Source: Epiperipatus broadwayi
Taxonomy: Eukaryota; Onychophora; Udeonychophora; Euonychophora; Peripatidae
Length of the DNA: 64,000 bases
Direction of reading: 5' to 3'
Assembly: GCA_028023455.1 (NCBI GenBank)
Contig: JAQFVV010012508.1
Coordinates: 3,655,877 to 3,719,876, forward strand
Part shown: positions 22,150 to 31,695 of the stretch, in pieces
Position numbering within the stretch: position 1 is the first letter of the stretch
How the letters are laid out: every line of letters starts with the position of its first letter
Program-made: the position numbers and the translations under genes
Notes under the pieces: model-generated
Databases searched by the model: none
What the model was told of the DNA's origin: nothing
What the model saw: only the letters and a program-made list of their open reading frames with translations

Positions 22150-24660
22150 AAAATAAATTCTTCAAGACCAGAATGAAGGAATCCACATATGGCTAAGGAG
22201 CTGTAAAGGTTTAAGATTGATATGGCTACCATTAATGAAACTCATGTCTCAGAGGAAAGAAGTTTAATAGAACAGATGAATGGATACAAGTTTTTTTTGG
22301 AAAGTCAGATCAGACATGGAAAAGAAGATGGCATGGTGTTGAATTTGTGATAAAATCTAATTTAGTATTTCCTATCATTGGAATTCTCTTGTATCAATGG
22401 AATGGCTAATGATGTTAAAACTCATCTTGTACATTGGTACTAGTGTTTATTTTATTAGTGTTTATGTTCCAAACTTAGATTCAAAGAATTCAGAAAAGAA
22501 GTGTTTTTTATTAAGCAATACTATTATATTAATAAATGATCATTTTTTTCTTCTTCGAGACTTTTATGGGCACTTTAGTACAAGTAGTAAACTTTGGTCA
22601 AAAAAGTTATTGGAAATAATGATATCAGTTGACAGTAATGGTATTGCTGGCATAAATTTAGATGATTTGTTATTATTGAATTTATGCACAACACATGGAT
22701 TGATCATGCTTTATTTAAGCAGAAAAATTCACTATAAAAGAACATGAATTCATCCATGCTCAAAACAATGACATTTACTAGACCACACTCCAAGATTACA
22801 TTGATAGTTACATTCTGAAAATATATATATATATATCATTCCAATTATAGTCTCAAGAAGTACTAAAATTGCTAATTTGGATTTTCAGGATTGTCATATT
22901 ACCGATTACCGAAGCATGTAATTCTTTTAAAGTATGTGTTATGGATACAAATAAATCTATTCTTGGGTTCACTAAAAGGAAGAATTATGACTAGTTTTTC
23001 TGATAAAATCTTGTTATTAATGATTTGATTAGAAGATGGAATATTTTATTTGGCAGCGAAATAGTTTGAAGGTAGGCAAATTGACAAGAAAGCTTAAAAA
23101 TGATTGGTGGATTAAAACTACAAAAAGATATAGACATTTGTTGATTGTGGTCACTAGATTTTTTTTTCGATGCATTACATGCCAAATATGGATCTGAGAA
23201 ACAGTACCACAATTGTGTCCAACAACGGGATTCTGTTACATGATTAGCATGATAATTTGAATGAGTGGAAGGAATATTTTGATCAAGGATAAATACAAAA
23301 ATTGAAATGACAACTCCTAATGATTTGCCCATTATATCTACTTAATTAGATTTGGGCAAAAATGTCAATGTTAGTGAAGTCAAAACACTCTTTGTATTCT
23401 TAAAAAAATGGAAAGGATGCAGGTTCTGATGAAATAGTTGAAGAAATTTTAAAGTATGGTATGATAAGTCAGCTTCAAAAATAATGAAATTTTTTAGGAA
23501 TATATGGACCCATGTGTTGTATCACATAATATTCATCATCATCATCAACCATTATCAATCCACTGCAGGATGAAGGTTTCTCCAAGTTCAATCCATCTCC
23601 TCCGGTCTTTAGCTTCTCTTCTCCACATCACCCCTGCACACTTTCTTATTTCATCAATCCATCTCACATGTGGTCTCTTTCTGGGTCTTTTACAATCTCT
23701 TGGAATCCAGTTTAAGATTTCACTTGTCCATCTATTATTATGTCTTCTAGCAATATGTCCAACCCAATTCCATTTCAGTCTTTTAATTTTTTCAATGAGG
23801 TTAGTAACACTTGTTTGTTCTCTTACCCATATATTGCGTTTTCGATCTCTTCTTGTTACTCCCAACATGCATCTCTTCATACTTCTTTGAGTGGTCTGAA
23901 GTCTCTGTATTGCTCTTCTATTGAGTGTCCAAGTCTCAGATCTATAAGTAAGAACTGGTAAATTTACACATACATTCATTCTGCCTTATCAGGCAACTGA
24001 GAAGAAAGATCATGGTGTTTCTTGATCTTAAACTCAGAGGTAAAAAGCCAATAAACTTACCATGCTGGCCAATACGTGTTGGTGAGCAAGGATGATTTTA
24101 TTATTCCAATTTTTACTGACAAAGGAAATAGACAAGATTGCACTATTATTGTGGATTATTATTATTACCCATTATAGTAAAGGTATTTTCAAGAATTTTG
24201 TTGAATATATTACTTTCAGTTATAGATGAATGGTTACCAGAAGCAATAATAGGCTTTTAGAGAATGAAGAAGTTTTTAAACATGGTTTTGCTTTTGTTAA
24301 TTTGATCAAGACATTTGATTCAGTAAAGTACAGCTCCGTGACATTGTTTGAAATTAGTTGGTTGCCCATCAAAATTTATCCATATTATGAAACTATGCAA
24401 AGATATGAGGAAGTATTATTACACATGGGAAATCTGAGACCTATGAAATGAGAACTGGTCTTAAACAAGAATGTGTGTTTGCTCGAACATAGTTTTTAAT
24501 TTTTACGATGGTGTTTTGAATTTTTTTATAGGTTATTGAATCAAACACAAGAGTCTGATGATGGAATTTTTAATTTGAATCAGTTAAAAATGAATAAGAA
24601 TTTCAGCTTCTTAGATGAATAAAATGTATGAGATAAACCTCTGTGTTTTTGTAGAGCCTA
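22150..24660 (+). pseudogene. Decayed second LINE family (endonuclease-RT), split by a nested RTE
   Basis: Plus-strand translation, in several frames, gives an ordered non-LTR retrotransposon. Endonuclease: KIDMATINETHVSE (about 22215), ISVYVPNLDSKNSEKK (about 22455), FFLLRDFYGHFST where LLGDFNA is usual (about 22547), and LLNLCTTHGLIM (about 22675). A linker DWWIKTTKRY (about 23110) follows. RT fingers (KGNRQDCTI, about 24120) and a palm region resembling DLTKAFDSV (FVNLIKTFDSVKYSS, 24290-24335) lie beyond the insertion, with the last similarity LFNLRRL-like at about 24570. The element is full of stops. It is distinct from the RTE family that interrupts it at 23.53-23.97 kb. Confidence 0.65.
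23523..23979 (-). mobile_element. 5'-truncated RTE nested inside the second LINE
   Basis: The minus strand is open for 144 codons (23545-23979). It covers the RTE C-terminal region from LPVLTYRSETWTLNRRAIQR through GVTRRDRKRNIWVREQ, GHIARRHNNRWTSEILNW and RPHVRWIDEIRKCAGVMW to FILQWIDNG, and then the family 3' end with a TGATGA tail. The flanks CACATAATATTCAT (23523-23536) and CACATACATTCAT (23967-23979) look like an imperfect target duplication. The interrupted LINE resumes on the other side. The region is open because it is young. It is not a functional gene, since the RT core is missing. Confidence 0.85.
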
Positions 24661-24699
24661 GAATGTTTGAAAGAGATAAAGTTGATGAAGTTTTTTCAT

Positions 24700-25170
24700 C
24701 TTTTTTTCCTGTGCCATTTTAAAAAAAAAAACATTATGCTCAGAAACTTTTTTTTAATTTATCAAATTCATTTTGCAAAGCCATAGCCCCAAGATGATAT
24801 ATACATGTGATATTAATGCTGCGCCAAAGTCAAATTTCATAATTTTGTTCTTTAGATTGTTAGGTATTCTGAAAACATTTCACTAAATTTCTCTACTGTC
24901 CACATTGCTGATTCATCTTTTTTGGACTCGACAATTGTTGGACCATTTTTATTGTCTTCTGTATTTTTTAGATCCCTGCTATTAGTTATATCGCAAAATC
25001 CATTTCATATTGCATAGACAATTTTTAAATTTCCGTATCAATGTTCAGAAAGCCTTTAAAATTATTCACCATCTTATCACATATAACTTTCCAATAGACA
25101 GTAGCAGTTTTTGGTTTTATTTCATACTATGTTCTTTGCAAGCATAGTTGTGTCGGTGTTAATGAATAAT
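24700..25170 (-). pseudogene. Possible pogo/Tigger-like transposase C-terminal remnant
   Basis: The minus strand contains segments such as YWKVICDKMVNNFKGF and ESKKDESAMWTVEKFSEMF, which vaguely recall the end of pogo/Tigger transposases (WKKL...F.GF, then a late ...TTK.L...F). Several stops occur. This is a weak visual resemblance. A pogo-like element with recognisable ends does occur elsewhere in the window (30.4 and 58.0 kb). Confidence 0.25.
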
Positions 25171-25426
25171 TTCTAACATTCTATTATTTGAATATTAAGA
25201 TTTAACCAAAGTTTCTTATTGAATCTGATTAATATTAGGTGAGGATATGTGGTGTGGCACATTGAATGACATCTTATCTTTAAAGGTTGCAGTATTAAGG
25301 TGTTTTCAGATAAAAATACAACCTTGGGATGATGAGGTGTATTGGCTAGAATTAAAAAAACTTTGAAATACTTCAAATAAATGAACTTCAGGATTAAAAG
25401 AATTAAGCCAATAAACATCACACGAC

Positions 25427-26060
25427 CATCTTCTCTTATGCTTGTGTATAACTGTTGTTAAAACAAGCAAAACTCACTATATATATTGCCACACACAGCA
25501 AGCTAAAGAAATCAGTGAATGCCAGAAGGCTTGTGCATAAAATTCCCATTTAGCTTGCTGTGTGTGGCAATATATATAGTGAGTTTTTCCTGTTTTAACA
25601 ACAGTTATACACAAGCATAAGAGAAGGTGGTAATGTGATGTTTATTGGCTTAAAACCAATCCTGCCTAATAGGATAGTGGTGGCTATAGTTATTAAAGAA
25701 CCAAAGACACCAAAATGTATGGGTACTGAACTGGGTTCAGACTCATATGACTATATAAGCTAATGGGCTTGGATTGAAAACATTAAGGTGTTTTCAGTTT
25801 AAGACTCATAGTTTTATAGTTAAATGGAGATAAAAGGTGGTTGCTGGAGGGTTGCATTATATCCTAAGATCTAGATGCAGTGCTCTCAGATCCAAGGCTC
25901 ATCACTGACGAAGGCCATAAGCCAGAAACTAGTCTGGGGATATTGGATGAGTAGGCACTAGATGGGGATTTTGTGCACAAGCCTTCTGGCATCCATTGAT
26001 TTCTCTAGCTTGCTGTGTGTGGCAATATATATAGTGAGTTTTGCCTGTTTTATTAAAACA
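25427..26060. repeat. Foldback plus second copy of hammerhead family 1
   Basis: 25430-25520 and 25550-25660 are nearly perfect inverted arms (CTTATGCTTGTGTATAACTG... against its inverse, including GCCACACACAGCAAGCTA). The loop is AAGAAATCAGTGAATGCCAG. A second, plus-strand partial copy at about 25880-26055 carries the hammerhead-like motif and ends with the same arm (TAGCTTGCTGTGTGTGGCAA). The flanking word GATCAC/TGTGAT occurs at the outer ends in other copies. Confidence 0.8.
25898..25951 (+). ncRNA. Hammerhead-like motif, family 1
   Basis: CTGACGA (25905-25911), stem II GGC-CATAA-GCC flanked by an A-A mismatch, GAAA (25925-25928), then C-TA-GTC (25929-25934), a minimal 2-bp stem III with cleavage triplet GTC. 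CTCATC upstream (25899-25904 region) is the inverse of GATGAG (25946-25951), giving a distal stem I, with TCA/TGG near the core. The invariant core is present. The A-A pair at the base of stem II is unusual, so activity is uncertain. Confidence 0.5.
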
Positions 26061-26568
26061 ATTACTGAACTATTCTATATATAGAGTAGATGTGATTCTT
26101 TTACTTATCGGATTGCCAAAATACAAGTAGATAATTTTTGTTCTTGTTTCTGAAGAGCATTATGATTCTATAGTGATATATTACTCCAGTTCTTATCATA
26201 CAATATGCAGCATTATCATATAGCATTAGAATTTATCTATCCTTCCCTGTCTTAAAACCATTCCTTTGTTTTACTCTTTTGTGAAAATTTAAGTTCTATT
26301 CAGTATTTTCTTCTATAACAACCTAGTTGCATTGCAGTTAAATACATTTTCTAAAATATATAATTTTTTTCTCTGCAATTTCTTTCGATTTTGTTGGAAA
26401 TGTGGCAGCAGTCTCATAATTAACACAAGCAACCTTTTCAGTTTTTAAACAGACAGCAGTTGTTTAATCCATGCAGTCATCTTTTACTTGCATTAAATGG
26501 TTTGACATTGCCAGTGTATTCTTTTCTGAAATATTCATTCAGATATATCATTTTTTGATATTGTATGT

Positions 26569-26767
26569 AATTGTCTTGGACACTTAATAGAAGAGCAACA
26601 CGGAGATTCCAGACCACTGAAAGAAGTATGGAGAGGTGCATGTTAGGAGTAGCAAGAAGAGATCGAAAATGCAATATAGAAGTAAGAGAACATACAGGTG
26701 ATACTGATGTCATTGAAAGAATTAAAAGACTGAAGTGGAATTGGGATGGACATATTGCTAGAAGAGA
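26569..26767 (+). mobile_element. Internal RTE fragment
   Basis: Encodes SWTLNRRATRRFQTTERSMER, then GVARRDRKCNIEVREHTGD and IKRLKWNWDGHIARRD, the middle of the RTE C-terminal region. Both the 5' part and the family 3' end are missing, so it is a deletion remnant and not a simple 5'-truncated insertion. Confidence 0.8.
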
Positions 26768-27577
26768 TACTAGATGCACGTACAATTTATACACATAATA
26801 ATTAAGGTATAGTATTTCATTAGATGAACCCTTTAATATAAATAGTCTAGTTACAAAAATTCATTTGTCTTATTCTTTTTGCTGGTTGTCAATGTTGTAG
26901 TTCTTGCTAAGCTAATATGTGACAAATAAAAACCCATTTTGGATATAGAGCCAACTTCAGTAGGAATGATCTCAGGAGTATCTAACAAATTATATGCCAG
27001 TCTGATATTAGTAACTGCCACTAAGGTTCTGCACCATAAACTTAAACTAAGCTAAAACATACGCAAGTGTAAACAGTACAAATTACTATTCTGTTTTCAA
27101 TTGAAAAAGTCGTAACTCACTCAGTAAAACTTAGTAACCAGTAAAATTTCCCTCATCAGCATACTGTATTTCCAGAAATTGTTTACTATGCTTCATTTAT
27201 CAAGTTGTCCATCTCTTTTTTTTAAAAAGTAAACTCTCTAAGTACCAGACACATTTGGTGAAGAAAAAACAGTTGCCATAGTTATGAAAAAAATGCAGAA
27301 GCAGCAAAAAGTAAATGGTCTCTCCCTACATGGCATTCCTACATTTTACTGTCTGAGAGCAATCAGTATCTTGACCAAATTCATTGTCTCCTTCCTTAAT
27401 ATCAAATCATATATTCCTGTAACCTCCTACAGACACACAACCCTTATCAGAAAAAAATTCATACATATCTTATTCATGTTCATATTCAAATGTGCATGCT
27501 TCATTCTCACTCTACCCCCCCCCCATATCTTGTTTTGGGATACCTTTAACTAACAAGTAACTCTGCCCCTTAAGAAG

Positions 27578-27907
27578 TTGTCTATTATTCCCTTATTATT
27601 TTTAATAAAGCTATTAAACAGAAATTCAAGTTCTGGTATTTGGAGTAAATGCTTGGATTTTCTAATAAAAATCAACCTCGGAGCTTTACCAACCAAAGCC
27701 TTCCTAACTGGAAGAATGGCATCTGCAAATATTTATGCAATGAACTCTTTATATATGAGGGAAGAGGAAATGAACATTTTGACTAGGAATGCACTGTCTT
27801 ATATATATCACCAGCTTATAGCAGTTATTGCACAAAACCAATCTTCCATGCTAGCAGTCCTTATTGAAAATATTCAAAGAGGACTGTTTCCTAAATGTAA
27901 AGATTGA
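27578..27907 (+). pseudogene. Non-LTR retrotransposon C-terminal fragment (LGALPT motif)
   Basis: An open frame of 109 codons. Residues about 24-43 read CLDFLIKINLGALPTKAFL, closely matching FVDFLIKVNLGVLPTADFL in the fragment at 50067-50438. In non-LTR retrotransposons this kind of LP-T motif opens the zinc-binding region after the RT. The zinc ligands themselves are not obvious downstream. It is a remnant only. Confidence 0.45.
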
Positions 27908-28672
27908 CCGTATTCATCCTAATCAATCTTTGGTTTCTAGGTCACTTTATTTTTAACCCAACATCTCTGAAACTTAATTCCCATTTTTATTAATAAGTTG
28001 CTAAAAATTAAAACCAGAGATCAGGCCCTGGCTCTTACTGATATCGTAATAGTCATTTGGAGCCTGATCTCTTTCAGCCTCACTATGATATACAGATCGT
28101 AATTTAAATTTTTGGGGTATTTTTTAGTTATATTTAACAACCTTAATTTTATAATCTTTTTCATGTTATTATTAATCTGTGTAAAAGATATTTTAATTAC
28201 TTTCTTTCATCCTGTAGGAATTTTTATTCAGTAATGGTATAATGTAATTGGTTTAATTATTCCTTTTGTTTATTTATTGAATAATTGCCTTTTTTTGTGC
28301 TTGGTAAAGTTTATTTTAAAAATAAAATATGCATAAAAGAAAAAGAATATTTAAACTGTAATTATAAATTGCCATGTAAACCTTCTAAATGCTGAACAAT
28401 CAGGACTGTTATTTTTCATTTTCATTTTTAGACTTTCTGAACTTCATTTACATTTTAAAGTGAACTTTCTTTTCCACCTAAAACACTCAAATTACTGTTT
28501 AATTGTATCATTAATCATTGATTAACAATCATCATTTGAATTGACAATTAATATTTATATTTGAAATTTATGATTTTGAATTTACTCAACAAAATATTTT
28601 TATTATAGTCAGGTTAGTTTTCACATGTCATTATTCGTTTAAAGTTATTTAATAATAAGCACTAGTTGTCAA

Positions 28673-28744
28673 GCGTTGGTGGCCTAGTGGTTAGCATAGC
28701 TGCTTTCCAAGCAGCTGGCCCGGGTTCGCTTCCCGGTCAACGCA
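28673..28744 (+). tRNA. tRNA-Gly(UCC)-like sequence, probably a SINE head
   Basis: 72 nt fold as a cloverleaf: acceptor GCGTTGG/TCAACGC (one G-T pair), discriminator A, anticodon loop TTTCCAA giving anticodon TCC, and T stem CCGGG/CCCGG. The A box TGGCCTAGTGG matches the consensus. The B box is GGTTCGCTTCC, where the almost invariant A58 of the T loop (GGTTCGANTCC) is C. The sequence after it, TTTGACATAT, is shared with the two tRNA-like repeats at 8.85 and 53.9 kb, and no run of four T follows. The body is that of a eukaryotic tRNA-Gly, but the C58 change and shared tail argue for a retroposed copy. Confidence 0.6.
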
Positions 28745-28768
28745 TTTGACATATAAATAAATAAATAG
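28673..28768 (+). mobile_element. tRNA-Gly-derived SINE, copy 2 (least decayed)
   Basis: The tRNA-like part is followed by TTTGACATAT and a short (AAAT)n tail to about 28768. The tail word is the same as in the minus-strand copies at 8849-8948 and 53894-53984. The copy is only about 95 bp long, short for a SINE, with a simple AAAT 3' tail. Confidence 0.55.
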
Positions 28769-29947
28769 AAAAGCACCAATTTAGTCCAAAGAAAGCACTC
28801 ATTATACTTAGATTGAATCAATTTTTTACTATAGTTATTTAGGATGTAATTTAGGTAAGAAAGTATTAGATAAAGAATAAATTATGTGCATATATCAATG
28901 GGAATTATTTATTGAAATTGATATGCAGTAATACTGTCAGATTTATTAAATGCTCTGGTAGAATCAAATATTGCAGAGAGGAGAACGCTTATGGATTTGT
29001 GGGATATACATTTATTTTGTTCATTTGATTAAAGTAGAATTGAATTTATTAATTAGAAGTTTTTAAATAGAATTCCATTTCTAGTATGGTATATGTGGCA
29101 TTTATATGTTTACATAGCCAATAAAATATTGAAATATTTATGTGAAGTTTGTAACAAATTTAAGAAATGTGTGCCCTTATATTTTAAAGCAGAATTTTAG
29201 TATATATAATAATTATGTGTGCACTTATTTTATATGTATTTTGAAGTATTCCCTAAAGTTGGTTTAATGACTTGATATGTGTATTATTTATGTATGTGAT
29301 TATAATCCGCCAGCACTATTCTTGAATACATATTGTGATGACTGAAAGATTGTAATATTTATATGTGTGATTTTTATGTTTGCCTTATTAGAATTCATGT
29401 TAATTTTCTTGCTATAAAAGTGAGGTTCGAAAAAATATTTATGCTCACATATCTGACTTAGTTTTGATATGTATAGCCAATCGATTTATAGTAATAAAGC
29501 TAAATATATTATCATTAGATTATTAAAATTTGGTTGGTAGTCATGTGAGGAAAAAGTATACAAATGTTATATTCATGTCGATACATCATATTAAGTTTTA
29601 GAGTTATAGCCCATTGATATGTAATTTTATTTTACTATAAGTTTTATGAATTTCAAATTATAAAAGTTACTTGTAAAATATAACTGAAAATTTATATTCA
29701 ACAATACAATAGTAATGGATTTGTAATAAATATTTGTTATTTATTTATTTTAACCTAAATTTTATTTTATTACCTAATGTGATGGTGATTGAGGACTCAA
29801 TGGAGGTTTGGGTTTGGATATCTTCAGTAACATTTTAACTTCTTAGTATCAACAGTTGCAATCTCTATTGTTAAGTTGCAATCTTTAGTGTCTATATAAG
29901 TATATTGGATCATAATTAAAGATGGGATTCCACCTTTGTTGTTGAAA
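28769..29947. other. AT-rich non-coding stretch
   Basis: No supported gene or repeat. Confidence 0.5.
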
Positions 29948-30030
29948 AGAGGTTGCCTTGACAACAGTTTGAGATGGTTGATTGTTATCTATATTGGGAT
30001 TGTCTAAGTGCTGACTGGTTTCTAATGATT
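29948..30030 (+). repeat. Short interspersed repeat D, copy 2
   Basis: Matches 3272-3352 over its whole length (GGTTGCCTTGACAACAGTTT, ATATTGGGAT, AAGTG.TGACTGGTTT) with few substitutions. Confidence 0.75.
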
Positions 30031-30407
30031 ATATATATATATCAGTACATGAAACATTCAATGAAGATTGATGTTACATAGCAATAGAATTTTACCACTT
30101 ATAAGCAGAGGGATGAAATTCTAGTTTATACATAATAATGTGTCCTCTTGATTGATATTGGACACACTTGCAGATTCTCAGCTGATTATTACAATATATA
30201 TGTATGTTGTGTGCATGTGCGTGCATGCAGTAGTTTTGCAAATAATAGATAGGAAGGAAATTGATAATTAAATACAATATCTAAATGATATTAAAATGAA
30301 TGATTAAATTGTGATTGCATTTTGAAACATGCAGTCACATATTTCCATTAGGAATTAGAAAATTAAAATTGCATTTTTTTTTTTACAATTTCTTTTATTA
30401 ATTACAC

Positions 30408-31160
30408 CTAAACCTCACTTAGCGATATTTCACAATAGTGATCATCATCAATTTGTACCCACTACTTCGATTTACAATCGATTATTCACTATAATGATCG
30501 GGAAATTTTTTTTAGAAAAATTTAGAATGTATAAACTTAAAATATATATAATTAATGAATCTAAAATACTATATACTGTACATATAAGTGTTGAATGTCT
30601 TTAGAAAAATTAAACTTTATTTAAATATAATGTACAGTACTTGGATTATTTAAATAAAGTTTAATTTTTCTAAAGACATTCAACACTTATATTAGATGAT
30701 GAAATAGTCCAATATATAAATACCGTACAGTACAATTAAAATACCATCATCACAAACTTTCAGGAAAACACTAAATGTGTGTGTCTTCCTTAATTACTGT
30801 ATATTATTTTTAGAACACCTGGTAATTATGTAAAAATAGTTATTGATTTTGTAACTTCTTTAAAAATGTTCTTTATACCCAAGTGGTTTCAAATCAAAAG
30901 AAAAACAACATTTTAAAATGTGAATGTTGAATTAGAAAAAAGTTTAAAAAGAAAAACAGATTGCATTTAAAATAAGTGTTAATGAGTAATTTTTTTAATA
31001 TATATTTTATTCCTAATTTAGTGTAATTTTTTAGCTTTAGGAATTGACCAATTTTTTTCCCATAGACCCCCATTATAAATATGTATTCTGTATACGATAT
31101 TCTTGCTTAACGATGAGTTTTGGAGAATGAATTGCCATCACTAAGGGGGGGGGAAGGTGT
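30408..31160. mobile_element. Non-autonomous pogo/Tigger-like DNA transposon, copy A
   Basis: The left end CCTCACTTAGCGATATTTCA and the right end (read inverted, CTTAGTGATGGCAATTC) are related terminal sequences of the kind seen in pogo/Tigger elements (CTTA-CGAT). The right 110 bp (CTTAACGATGAGTTTTGG..., GACCCCCATTATAAAT) are homologous, in reverse, to 57965-58105. There is no transposase. The middle holds a 45-bp perfect palindrome (30583-30691). The poly-G run at 31146-31154 lies at the right terminus. Confidence 0.5.
30583..30691. repeat. Perfect 45-bp inverted repeat (hairpin) with 19-nt loop
   Basis: Left arm 30583-30627 (starts TATAAGTGTTGAATGTCTTT) is the exact reverse complement of 30647-30691. 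The loop contains ATGTACAGTAC. The arm sequence also forms the outer arms of the foldback at 42541-42960 (TCTTTAGAAAAATTTAACTT... and inverse), so it is a mobile foldback family nested in the pogo-like element. Confidence 0.9.
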
Positions 31161-31492
31161 ATATATTTTTGAATTTTATATAAATGAGTCAATGGATTGT
31201 TAAAACATTACTGTCAATAATGAATACATCTAAACATTAATAAGTCTGTTCTGTGTCTAGCATTATTTCCCTTTACGTTAAATATTTTTGAATGATTTCT
31301 GCCCTACAATATGCAAGATTAGAAAAAAAAAATGTTGACCACTCTCTATATAAATAATTGAAAAATAGATATCTTTATTCCAAATGGGCTGTTGAGGGAA
31401 TGTTTAATAATATCACCCCAGAATTTTTTGAGGGAGAAATGTAGGCATTTTGATTCTCCTTTAGAGAATAACTATTTGCAACTTTATACAAC

Positions 31493-31695
31493 ATCATTGA
31501 AAGAATTAAAATACTGAAGTGGAGTTGAGCTGGACATATTGCTAGAAGAGATGATAATAGATGGTCAATTGAAATCTTAAATTGGATTCCAAAGACCCAG
31601 AAAGAGACCTCATGTGAAATGGATGGTGTGGAGAAGAGAGGCTAGAGATTGAGGAAGATGGATTGAAATTGGAGAGATCTTCATCCTGATGGCTG
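31493..31695 (+). mobile_element. RTE fragment with internal deletions
   Basis: Covers CATTGAAAGAATTAAAATAC (KIERIKI), the GHIARRDDNRWSIEILNW region, and KRPHVKW, then jumps to WRREARD. It ends TTCATCCTGATGG, just short of the usual 3' end. Two small deletions relative to the other copies and no tail. Confidence 0.75.

Noticed and set aside
22397-22747. 116-aa plus-strand ORF as an independent gene
   Set aside because: It is the endonuclease part of the decayed LINE at 22.15-24.66 kb.
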